The notes beneath the pieces were generated by a model. That model saw only the letters and a program-made list of their open reading frames with translations. It was not told the origin of the DNA and made no database searches. Positions 16,767 to 23,441 of a stretch of 35,594 bases of DNA are shown in pieces. The translations under genes were made by a program, and so were the position numbers. Positions within the stretch are counted from its first letter, which is position 1. Each line of letters begins with the position of its first letter. This DNA is from CAZTAK01 sp964611585 (lineage in GTDB: Bacteria; Pseudomonadota; Alphaproteobacteria; SHVP01), in the NCBI GenBank assembly GCA_964611585.1, contig CAZTAK010000024.1:1-35594 (forward strand), given 5' to 3'.

Positions 16767-18026
16767 TTAGGGCGCCTTGGCGAAGATCAGCGAGGCGTTA
16801 GTGCCGCCAAACCCGAAAGAGTTGGACAGGGCACGCCGAACCTCCCGTTTCTTGGCCACCAGCGGCACCAGGTCGAGATCGAGGCCTTCGGACGGGTTTT
16901 CAAGATTTAGCGTCGGCGGCACGATATCGTTGCCGATCGCGAGCACCGAATAGATCGCCTCGACACTGCCAGCCGCCCCCAGCAAATGACCAATCGCCGA
17001 TTTGGTCGAGGAAATCGACAGCTTGCTGGCGGCATCGCCGAACAGGCGTTTGACGGCGCCGAGTTCGATCTCGTCACCCAGCGGGGTCGAGGTGCCATGG
17101 GCGTTAATGTAGTCGATGTCTTCCGGTTGGAGGCCGGCGCGCTTGAGCGCATTCTCCATCGACCGGTAGCCGCCGCTGCCATCTTCGGCCGGTGCGGTGA
17201 TATGAAAGGCGTCGCCCGAAAGGCCGTAGCCGACGACTTCGGCATAGATTTTTGCGCCGCGCGCCTCGGCATGTTCCAGTTCTTCGAGCATGACCACACC
17301 GGCGCCCTCGCCCATGACGAATCCGTCGCGGTCGCGGTCCCAGGGCCGCGAGGCCCACTCAGGCTCGTCATTGAAATTGGTGGAGAGCGCCCGGGCGGCG
17401 GCGAATCCGGCAATCCCCAGCCGGCACACGGCGGCCTCGGTCCCGCCCGCCAGCATGAGGTCGGCCTCGTCGAGCGCGATCAGCCGCGCGGCATCGCCGA
17501 TCGCGTGCGCGCCGGTCGAGCACGCGGTGACGACGGCGTGGTTCGGCCCCTTGTAGCCAAACCGGATCGAGGCGTGTCCGGAAACCAGATTGATCAGCGC
17601 CGCCGGAATAAAGAACGGGCTGATCCGGCGCGGGCCGCGTTCCTCGAGGGTTCGGGCCCCCTCGACAATCGTTTGCAGGCCGCCAATGCCGGAACCGATC
17701 AGAACGCCGGTCCGGTTGCGATCCTCTTCGGCTTCCGGCGCCCAACCCGAATCGTCGACCGCCTGTTGTGCGGCCACCAGACCGAGAACGATGAACTCGC
17801 CCATCTTGCGCCGGTCTTTGGGCGCCACCCAATCGTCGGGATTGTATTCGCCGGGACCGTCGCCGCGCGGGATCACGCCGGCAATTTTCGACGGCAGATC
17901 GCTCACGTCGAAGCTCTGGATGCCGCGCACGCCCGACTTTCCGGCAATCAGGCGTTTCCAGTTCTCCGCAACGCCGCAACCGAGCGGCGTTATCAGGCCG
18001 AGGCCGGTAACGACAACGCGCCTCAT
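16767..18026 (-). CDS. fabF: Beta-ketoacyl-ACP synthase II
   Basis: Condenses malonyl-ACP with acyl-ACP in each elongation round of type II fatty-acid synthesis. The 419-aa thiolase-fold protein has the catalytic triad Cys169 (TACSTGAH), His310 (NAHGTSTPLGD) and His347 (KSAIGHLLGAAG), and a typical RRVVVTGLGLITPLG start. The ATG at 18026 is used because six upstream in-frame residues do not belong to the family. It is downstream of acpP and fabG, next to its own carrier protein and the reductase of the same cycle. Confidence 0.97.
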   Translation of the reverse strand: MRRVVVTGLGLITPLGCGVAENWKRLIAGKSGVRGIQSFDVSDLPSKIAGVIPRGDGPGEYNPDDWVAPKDRRKMGEFIVLGLVAAQQAVDDSGWAPEAEEDRNRTGVLIGSGIGGLQTIVEGARTLEERGPRRISPFFIPAALINLVSGHASIRFGYKGPNHAVVTACSTGAHAIGDAARLIALDEADLMLAGGTEAAVCRLGIAGFAAARALSTNFNDEPEWASRPWDRDRDGFVMGEGAGVVMLEELEHAEARGAKIYAEVVGYGLSGDAFHITAPAEDGSGGYRSMENALKRAGLQPEDIDYINAHGTSTPLGDEIELGAVKRLFGDAASKLSISSTKSAIGHLLGAAGSVEAIYSVLAIGNDIVPPTLNLENPSEGLDLDLVPLVAKKREVRRALSNSFGFGGTNASLIFAKAP

Positions 18027-18079
18027 GGGCAGACACACGGGCAAGCCCCCAGTCTTAGAACCGGGCCCACCAAATCAAT

Positions 18080-18316
18080 TCAGGCCGTGTTTTGTTCGAG
18101 GTAGGCGACCGCGTCCTTGACGGTGACAATCTTCTCGGCCGCATCGTCGGGAATCTCGCATCCGAACTCTTCCTCGAAGGCCATGACCAGTTCGACCGTA
18201 TCCAGGCTGTCGGCGCCGAGGTCGTCGATGAAACTTGCCGTCTCGGTCACTTTGGCTTCCTCGACTCCGAGGTGTTCGACGACAATCTTCTTAACGCGGT
18301 CGGAGATATCGCTCAT
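18080..18316 (-). CDS. acpP: Acyl carrier protein
   Basis: Small acidic carrier that holds growing acyl chains on a 4'-phosphopantetheine arm. The 78-aa product has the normal length, with the attachment motif GADSLDTVE at Ser37 and a conserved four-helix pattern (FEEEFGCEIPDD). The ATG at 18316 is preferred over the TTG one codon upstream; AAGGAC lies before it. It sits between fabG (175 bp upstream) and fabF (53 bp downstream). The wide upstream gap leaves room for its own promoter, but I find no convincing -35/-10 pair there. Confidence 0.97.
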   Translation of the reverse strand: MSDISDRVKKIVVEHLGVEEAKVTETASFIDDLGADSLDTVELVMAFEEEFGCEIPDDAAEKIVTVKDAVAYLEQNTA

Positions 18317-18491
18317 CAATGAGGTCCTTTACGGTAGGGTCCCCGGTTTCCGGCACCCCCGCCGAATAGTCCGGTTTCGCCCAGTAATCTGCCAAAAATA
18401 CGGCCTGGGGCTGAAATTTTGTGCTTCGTAACACACTTTCCGGGTCAACGCCAGCAACCGCACCACCGTCGCAGGCGGCAACGGCGCCGGC

Positions 18492-19232
18492 CTAAAACAT
18501 GGCCATGCCGCCGTTGACGTGAAGGGTCTGGCCGGTCACGTAGGCGGCTTCATCGCTTGCCAGAAAGGTGACGCAGGCGGCCACGTCCGCTGGTGATCCG
18601 ATGTGTCCGGCCGGAACCGACGCAGCGATCCGGGTCCGCTGTTCGTCGGAAAGCGAGTTCGTCATCGGGCTTTCGATGAAACCAGGTGCCACGCAATTGA
18701 CGGTGATGCCGCGTGTCGCGACTTCCTGGGCCAGCGATTTGGCCATCCCGACCAGGCCAGCCTTGGAAGCCGCATAGTTGGCCTGTCCCGGATTGCCGGT
18801 GAAGCCGACGATCGAGGCGATGTTGACGATCCGGCCCCAGCGCTGCTTCATCATCGGCCGCAGGGCACTGCGCGACAGTTTGAAGGCGGCCGTCAGGTTG
18901 ATGCGGAGCACGGTGTCCCAGTCTTCGTCTTTCATGCGCAGCGCGAGCGTGTCGAGCGTGAGCCCGGCGTTGTTGACGAGAATATCGAGCCCGCCGAGGG
19001 CCTCTTGCGCGCCCGAGACGAGGTCCGCGAGCGATTCGGGATCGCTCAGGTTGGCCGCAACGGCGTAGGCGTTGGCGCCGAGAGCCGCCGCCTCCTCGGC
19101 CAACACGGAGGCGCCCGTCTTGTCGGTCAGCGCCACTGCCGCCCCCTGGGCGTAAAGTGCCGCCGCAATCGCCCCGCCGATCGCGCCCGATGCGCCCGTT
19201 ACCAGGGCTTTTTTTCCGTCCAGTGCAAACAT
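18492..19232 (-). CDS. fabG: 3-oxoacyl-ACP reductase
   Basis: NADPH-dependent reductase of the beta-ketoacyl-ACP step of fatty-acid elongation. The 246-aa short-chain dehydrogenase has the cofactor loop TGASGAIGGAIA (12-23), NNAG (87-90), and the catalytic Ser140, Tyr153 and Lys157 (YAASK), ending ...GQTLHVNGGMAMF as FabG does. The ATG at 19232 is chosen because the upstream in-frame extension is arginine-rich and overlaps fabD. Only four bases separate it from fabD, so they are cotranscribed. Context separates it from the other SDR in the window (31180). Confidence 0.97.
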   Translation of the reverse strand: MFALDGKKALVTGASGAIGGAIAAALYAQGAAVALTDKTGASVLAEEAAALGANAYAVAANLSDPESLADLVSGAQEALGGLDILVNNAGLTLDTLALRMKDEDWDTVLRINLTAAFKLSRSALRPMMKQRWGRIVNIASIVGFTGNPGQANYAASKAGLVGMAKSLAQEVATRGITVNCVAPGFIESPMTNSLSDEQRTRIAASVPAGHIGSPADVAACVTFLASDEAAYVTGQTLHVNGGMAMF

Positions 19233-19236
19233 GGGT

Positions 19237-20175
19237 CTAAAGCTCCTTGAAGAAGTCCTCGATGTCCTCGGGCGATCCGACTGCACGCGCCGCCATATCC
19301 CGGTCGATGCGGCGGGCAAGGCCGGTCAGCACCTTGCCGGCACCAATCTCGACCAGCGAATCGACGCCAAGCTCACGCAGGCAAAGTACGATTTCGCGCC
19401 AGCGCACGCGGTGTGTCACCTGCTCCACCAGCAATCGCGCGATCTCGACGGGATCGTCGACCGGCTGGGCGGTGACGTTAGTGATCACGGCCATGGCCGG
19501 AGCCTTGAGCGCCGCCGACCTCAGCGCCTGTTCCATCTCGTCGGCCGCCGGCTGCATCAGCGCGCAATGGAACGAGGCGCTCACCGGCAACCGGATCGCT
19601 CGCTTGGCACCCTTTTCTTTGGCAAGCACCATGGCGCGCTCGACCGCGGCCGCATTGCCGCTGACCACCACCTGCCCGCCACCGTTGTCGTTGGCGAGGG
19701 CGCACACCTGATCGCCGGCCGCCTCCGCCGCGACCTGCTCCGCCACTTCGAGATCGAGCCCGAGCAGCGCCGCCATCGCCCCCTCGCCCGGTGGGACCGC
19801 CCGCTGCATCGCCTGGCCGCGCAACTTCAACAGCCGTGCAGCGTCGGCCACCGTCAGCGATCCGGCTGCGGTCAGAGCCGTATACTCGCCCAACGAATGC
19901 CCGGCCACGAACGCCGAGGCGCCGGCCATGTCCATGCCGCCATCTTCGAGTGTGCGCACGACCGCAAGGCTTACTGCCATCAAGGCCGGTTGCGCGTTTT
20001 CAGTGAGCGCCAAATCTTCCGCCGGGCCTTCGAACATCAGCCGCGTCAGGTGCTGGTCCAGCGCGTCGTCCACTTCCTCGAAGACGTGGCGCGCGGTCGG
20101 CATCGCCGCCGCCAAGGCCTTGCCCATGCCGACGGTCTGGGATCCCTGGCCCGGGAAACAGAACGCACGGGTCAT
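19237..20175 (-). CDS. fabD: Malonyl-CoA:ACP transacylase
   Basis: Loads malonyl groups from CoA onto acyl carrier protein, supplying the extender unit to FabF. The 312-aa protein starts TRAFCFPGQGSQTVGMG and has the nucleophile Ser94 in GHSLGE (92-97), QPALMAVSLA upstream, and the catalytic His in ASFHCALM near residue 206. The ATG at 20175 has GAGGA about ten bases upstream. It is the first gene of the minus-strand series and has a strong promoter (20230-20257), divergent from rpsF. Confidence 0.97.
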   Translation of the reverse strand: MTRAFCFPGQGSQTVGMGKALAAAMPTARHVFEEVDDALDQHLTRLMFEGPAEDLALTENAQPALMAVSLAVVRTLEDGGMDMAGASAFVAGHSLGEYTALTAAGSLTVADAARLLKLRGQAMQRAVPPGEGAMAALLGLDLEVAEQVAAEAAGDQVCALANDNGGGQVVVSGNAAAVERAMVLAKEKGAKRAIRLPVSASFHCALMQPAADEMEQALRSAALKAPAMAVITNVTAQPVDDPVEIARLLVEQVTHRVRWREIVLCLRELGVDSLVEIGAGKVLTGLARRIDRDMAARAVGSPEDIEDFFKEL

Positions 20176-20229
20176 CGGTGAGAAGTCCTCTTTTCGGGTC
20201 GGGCGGCGCCCGGCCGGGTCCGCGCGTCA

Positions 20230-20257
20230 GTGATAGCGCGCCCGTTAGACCTGTCAA
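20230..20257 (-). promoter_or_regulatory. Predicted sigma-70 promoter of fabD
   Basis: On the minus strand, a perfect TTGACA (20257-20252), a 16-bp spacer and TATCAC (20235-20230). The predicted start near 20223 gives a leader of about 48 nt before the fabD ATG. It would drive fabD-fabG and perhaps the genes beyond. Confidence 0.6.
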
Positions 20258-20313
20258 GGGTCCGATGACGGCCAACGTTGCCGTCTCGAAGTCTGATTCC
20301 GGGCCCGGTCGCC

Positions 20314-20341
20314 TTGCCTCGCGCCGCCAAAACTGTATAGT
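20314..20341 (+). promoter_or_regulatory. Predicted sigma-70 promoter of rpsF operon
   Basis: TTGCCT (20314-20319), a 16-bp spacer and TATAGT (20336-20341). A start near 20348 gives a leader of about 89 nt before rpsF, long enough for a regulatory fold. Confidence 0.6.
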
Positions 20342-20364
20342 GCCGCCGCCCAAAACACCTCCTT

Positions 20365-20380
20365 GCCGGCAGGGGCCGGC
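20365..20380 (+). promoter_or_regulatory. Hairpin in the rpsF leader
   Basis: GCCGGC (20365-20370) and GCCGGC (20375-20380) form a 6-bp stem closed by the loop AGGG, inside the predicted rpsF leader. In several bacteria the S6:S18 complex binds its own mRNA leader to repress the operon, and this hairpin is a candidate for that role. The match to the published motif was not tested. Only the hairpin itself is seen. Confidence 0.3.
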
Positions 20381-20436
20381 TTAGGCCCGGATCGGCCCAT
20401 TGGCTCCCGGGCGCGTAATCTCGAAAGGAGTGCCTG

Positions 20437-20997
20437 ATGGCGTTGTACGAAAACGTCTTTGTTGTCCGTCAGGACGTATCCGCCCAGCAAGTCGAAGAAC
20501 TGACCGCCCGGTTCACGGACATGATCACCGAGGCAGGTGGCCGCGTCGCCAAGACCGAATACTGGGGACTCAGAACCCTCGCCTACAAGATCAAGAAGAA
20601 CCGCAAGGGCCACTATGTCCTGCTCAACGTCGATGCGCCGTCGGCGGCGCTGCAGGAAGTCGAGCGCAACATGGGCCTCAGCGAGGACGTGATCCGCTTT
20701 CTGACCGTGAGAGTCGACGAACTCGAAGAAGGCCCTTCCGCGGTGATGCGCAACAAGGGTTCGCGCGGCGATCGCGGCAACCGCGGTGACCGTGGTGACC
20801 GTGACCGCGGCGACCGGCGCGGCCCGCGCGGTGGCGGTGACAGCGGCGATCGCGTTCCTCGGGACCGATCCTCCGAGACGGCAAGCGCCAGCGGCGGCGC
20901 CTCCAAAGATGAGAGCAGCGCCAGTAGCGCCGCGCCCGAGGCGCCAGCGACGACCGAAGAGGCCTCCAAACCTCCAACCGAAGGAGCTGGCCAATGA
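20437..20997 (+). CDS. rpsF: Small ribosomal subunit protein bS6 with long C-terminal tail
   Basis: S6 binds 16S rRNA together with S18 on the 30S platform. Residues 1-95 form the standard fold (ALYENVFVVRQD ... YWGLRTLAYKIKKNRKGHYVLLN). The protein continues to 186 aa, well beyond the roughly 100-135 aa typical of S6: first an Arg/Gly/Asp tract of RGD/RGN units around 108-133, then an acidic Ser/Ala/Pro/Glu tail. AAAGGAG lies six bases before the ATG. The stop overlaps the rpsR ATG by 4 bp. The core is certain; the tail's role is unknown. Confidence 0.96.
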   Translation: MALYENVFVVRQDVSAQQVEELTARFTDMITEAGGRVAKTEYWGLRTLAYKIKKNRKGHYVLLNVDAPSAALQEVERNMGLSEDVIRFLTVRVDELEEGPSAVMRNKGSRGDRGNRGDRGDRDRGDRRGPRGGGDSGDRVPRDRSSETASASGGASKDESSASSAAPEAPATTEEASKPPTEGAGQ

Positions 20998-21239
20998 GCC
21001 CCCGGCGGCCCGGGCCCGCGCGGCCCTTCATGAGACGACGCAAATCTTGCCCGTTTTCCGGCAGGGACGCGCCCAAGATTGACTACAAAGACACCAAGCT
21101 GCTGTCGCGCTTCACCTCTGAACGCGGAAAAATCGTTCCCAGCCGCATCACCGCGGTCAAGGCGAAGAAACAGCGCGAACTGGCCCGGGCGATCAAACGG
21201 GCGCGGTTCCTGGCGTTGATGCCCTATTTGGTGCAATAG
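20994..21239 (+). CDS. rpsR: Small ribosomal subunit protein bS18
   Basis: Partner of S6 in the 30S platform. The 81-aa protein has the S18 signature DYKDTKLLSRFTSERGKIVPSR and the RRKSCPFS motif near the N-terminus, followed by the basic KAKKQRELARAIKRARFLALMPY helix. The ATG lies in the ATGA overlap with rpsF, so production of the two partners is coupled. rplI follows after 27 bp. Confidence 0.97.
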   Translation: MSPRRPGPARPFMRRRKSCPFSGRDAPKIDYKDTKLLSRFTSERGKIVPSRITAVKAKKQRELARAIKRARFLALMPYLVQ

Positions 21240-21266
21240 GTTGCACCCCGCGACGGAGACACGGCA

Positions 21267-21959
21267 ATGGAAGTGATCCTGCTTGAACGGGTCGAAAAGC
21301 TCGGCCAGATGGGCGATGTCGTCCGCGTCAAGGACGGCTATGCGCGCAACTACCTCCTGCCGCAGAAAAAGGCATTGCGGGCAACCGACGAGAACAGGGC
21401 CGGATTCGAAGTCCAGAAGGTCCAGCTGGAGACCGTTAGTCTGGAACGGCGCACCGAGGCCGAGCAGGTGGCGGCAAAGATGGCCGACCTGAGTTGCGTT
21501 CTGCTGCGCCAGGCGAGCGAATCGGGCCAGTTGTACGGCTCGGCCAACGCTCGCGACGTTTCGGCGGCCGTTACCGAGGCAGGATTCACGGTCGAACGAA
21601 AGCAGGTGCAGCTCAATCATGCGATCAAGACGCTGGGTCTGCAGACAGTCGGGATTCGGCTGCATCCGGAAGTGTTGGTGAGCGTGACCCTGAACGTGGC
21701 GCGCACGCCGGCCGAAGCCGCTGCGCAGGCTGCTGGCGAATCGGCAGCGGCGGCCGAGGGCGCGGAGACCGAAGCCGCCCAAGCGGTCGAAGTCGCCGAG
21801 GAATTCTTCGAAACCGCCGAACTCGCGGCCCAGGCGCAGGCCGAGACCGAGGCGGGCGCCGAAGAGGAAGCAGCCGAGAAGGAATCGGCTGTGCCGGAGG
21901 ACAGTTCTGAATCCCCGGCGGCTGAAATACCCGCCTCCGAAGACCCTGCCACCAGCTAG
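21267..21959 (+). CDS. rplI: Large ribosomal subunit protein bL9 with long acidic tail
   Basis: L9 binds 23S rRNA near the L1 stalk and helps keep the reading frame. The N-terminal domain shows VILLERVEKLGQMGDVVRVK and GYARNYLLPQKKA, joined by a long helix to a C-terminal domain ending near residue 150 (IRLHPEVLVSVTLNV). The protein then runs on to 230 aa with an Ala/Glu-rich, Ser-containing acidic tail of about 80 residues, compared with about 150 aa in E. coli. A CGGAGA site lies upstream. It is the last gene of rpsF-rpsR-rplI. Confidence 0.95.
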   Translation: MEVILLERVEKLGQMGDVVRVKDGYARNYLLPQKKALRATDENRAGFEVQKVQLETVSLERRTEAEQVAAKMADLSCVLLRQASESGQLYGSANARDVSAAVTEAGFTVERKQVQLNHAIKTLGLQTVGIRLHPEVLVSVTLNVARTPAEAAAQAAGESAAAAEGAETEAAQAVEVAEEFFETAELAAQAQAETEAGAEEEAAEKESAVPEDSSESPAAEIPASEDPATS

Positions 21960-21963
21960 CGCC

Positions 21964-21978
21964 TCCGGCTTTGCCGGA
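21964..21978 (+). terminator. Hairpin after rplI, overlapping the next promoter
   Basis: TCCGGC (21964-21969), loop TTT and GCCGGA (21973-21978) start four bases after the rplI stop. The T-run after it is weak (CCCTTCATATTT). The right arm contains the -35 hexamer of the next gene, so termination and initiation signals share the same DNA. Confidence 0.4.
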
Positions 21979-21999
21979 CCCTTCATATTTCGGTAGAAT
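21971..21999 (+). promoter_or_regulatory. Predicted sigma-70 promoter of the CFA-synthase gene
   Basis: TTGCCG (21971-21976), a 17-bp spacer and TAGAAT (21994-21999). A start near 22006 gives a leader of about 47 nt before the ATG at 22053. The spacing is optimal. Confidence 0.6.
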
Positions 22000-22052
22000 T
22001 GCCGGGCGGCTCGTTCGCGCGCGGCGGCTGTGCGCCCGACAGGAATTTGGGA

Positions 22053-23285
22053 ATGATCCTTTCGAATCTGCTCAATAGCCTGTTCAGGATCGGGGAATTG
22101 ACTGTCATCGACTCGGCGGGCAAGGCGCGCACGTTTGGCGGCACCCGAGACGGGCCGCACGTCACGGTGCGTATCCACGACAAAGCCACCGAATGGCGGC
22201 TGATCTTCAACCCCAAACTCGCCATCGGCGAGGCGTACATGGACGGAAGGGTTACCATCGAGAATGGCGACCTGTACGAATTTCTCGAACTGGCGACGAT
22301 GAACCTCGGTTGGGGCGAAGGCAATCTCTGGATGCAGCGCACCCTCAACCAGCTGGGCGGGTTGACGCGGCGGATCGGGCGGAACAACCCGATTGGCAAG
22401 GCGCAACGGAATGTGGCCCACCACTACGATCTGTCGGGCACGCTGTACGATCTGTTCCTCGACAACGACCGGCAGTATTCGTGCGCCTACTACATGAGCG
22501 ACAACGATTCGCTGGAACAGGCGCAAGACCACAAGAAGCGGCACCTGGCCGCAAAGCTGCTGCCGGCGGCGGAGCAGAAGATTCTCGATATCGGCTCGGG
22601 CTGGGGCGGGCTGGCGCTGTACCTTGCGCGCGAGACCGGGGCCGACGTAACTGGCGTCACCCTGTCGACGGAACAGCACCAGGTGTCTCAAGAGCGCGCT
22701 GAAAAGGAGGGCCTGGCGGACCGGGTCCGATTTCAGCTCCAGGATTACCGCAACGAAACCGGCCGCTACGACCGGATTGTATCGGTCGGCATGTTCGAAC
22801 ATGTGGGCGTCAGCCGCTATCAAGAGTTTTTCGGAAAGATCCGTGAACTCCTGACCGACGACGGGGTTGCGCTGCTGCATACCATCAGCCGTGCCCACGG
22901 GCCGGGTTCGACCAACCCGTGGCTCGCCAACTACATCTTTCCCGGCGGCTATACGCCGGCCTTGTCCGAAATCATCCCCCACATCGAGAAGGCCGGTCTC
23001 TTCGTTACCGACATCGAGGCCTTGCGGCTGCACTACGCCCATACGCTTCGCGACTGGCGGCGGCGGTTCAACGCCAACCGCGACAAAGTGCGGGAAATCT
23101 ATGATGAGCGTTTCTGCCGGATGTGGGATTTCTACCTGGCCGGCAGTGAGGCCGGGTTCCGCTACGGCGGCCTGCTCAACTTCCAGATCCAGATGACCCG
23201 GCGCCAGGACGCGGTGCCGGTAACGCGCAACTACATTCAGACCTGGGAAGAGGCGCATCCGGGTTCGATCACTGCCGCCGCCTAG
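22053..23285 (+). CDS. Cyclopropane-fatty-acyl-phospholipid synthase family methyltransferase
   Basis: SAM-dependent enzyme expected to methylate double bonds of membrane phospholipid acyl chains. The 410-aa protein has an N-terminal lipid-binding region (NPKLAIGEAYMDG), VAHHYDLSG (121-129), the YSCAYY segment (142-147), the SAM-binding loop DIGSGWGG (179-186), and EHVGVSRYQEFF and IFPGGYTP typical of CFA/mycolic-acid cyclopropane synthases. The ATG at 22053 has AGGA upstream; the frame is open to a TTG at 21999 inside the promoter. It is a single-gene unit between rplI and dnaB. Cfa or a CfaB-type paralogue cannot be told apart here, so no symbol is given. Confidence 0.9.
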   Translation: MILSNLLNSLFRIGELTVIDSAGKARTFGGTRDGPHVTVRIHDKATEWRLIFNPKLAIGEAYMDGRVTIENGDLYEFLELATMNLGWGEGNLWMQRTLNQLGGLTRRIGRNNPIGKAQRNVAHHYDLSGTLYDLFLDNDRQYSCAYYMSDNDSLEQAQDHKKRHLAAKLLPAAEQKILDIGSGWGGLALYLARETGADVTGVTLSTEQHQVSQERAEKEGLADRVRFQLQDYRNETGRYDRIVSVGMFEHVGVSRYQEFFGKIRELLTDDGVALLHTISRAHGPGSTNPWLANYIFPGGYTPALSEIIPHIEKAGLFVTDIEALRLHYAHTLRDWRRRFNANRDKVREIYDERFCRMWDFYLAGSEAGFRYGGLLNFQIQMTRRQDAVPVTRNYIQTWEEAHPGSITAAA

Positions 23286-23305
23286 CCCCCATCCGGTAGT
23301 AGGCG

Positions 23306-23330
23306 TCCCCGCGATTCACAGTCGCGGGAC
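23306..23330. terminator. Hairpin after the CFA-synthase gene
   Basis: CCCGCGA (23308-23314), loop TTCACAG and TCGCGGG (23322-23328) form a 7-bp stem that can be extended outward by a few pairs past a bulged C. It lies 22 bases after the stop and has no strong T-run. The remaining sequence to dnaB includes TTATTCACG (23343-23351), one base off the DnaA-box consensus TTATNCACA. Confidence 0.5.
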
Positions 23331-23428
23331 GAGTTACACCCGTTATTCACGGAATTGATTTTCGAGTCGCCCACAAGAAAATTTCACGCAACCCGCCGGA
23401 TCAAAATTTCCACCGCATGGGGCCGTGC

Positions 23429-23434
23429 TATAAC
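23429..23434 (+). promoter_or_regulatory. -10 box directly before dnaB
   Basis: TATAAC lies seven bases before the dnaB ATG at 23442. A start about seven bases downstream falls at or beside the ATG, predicting a leaderless mRNA. No Shine-Dalgarno sequence precedes the ATG (ACCCTTCCG), which fits. A weak TTTCCA (23407-23412) lies 16 bp upstream as a possible -35. Confidence 0.45.
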
Positions 23435-23441
23435 CCTTCCG

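Noticed and set aside
20763..20830. Short CGCGGTGAC-like DNA repeats in rpsF
   Set aside because: They encode the RGD/RGN protein repeats of the S6 tail and need no separate explanation as a DNA element.
20613..23258. An 881-codon open frame on the minus strand opposite rpsF, rpsR, rplI and the CFA-synthase gene
   Set aside because: It is antisense to four well-recognised genes, has no recognisable domain, and long antisense frames are expected in GC-rich DNA with strong codon bias.
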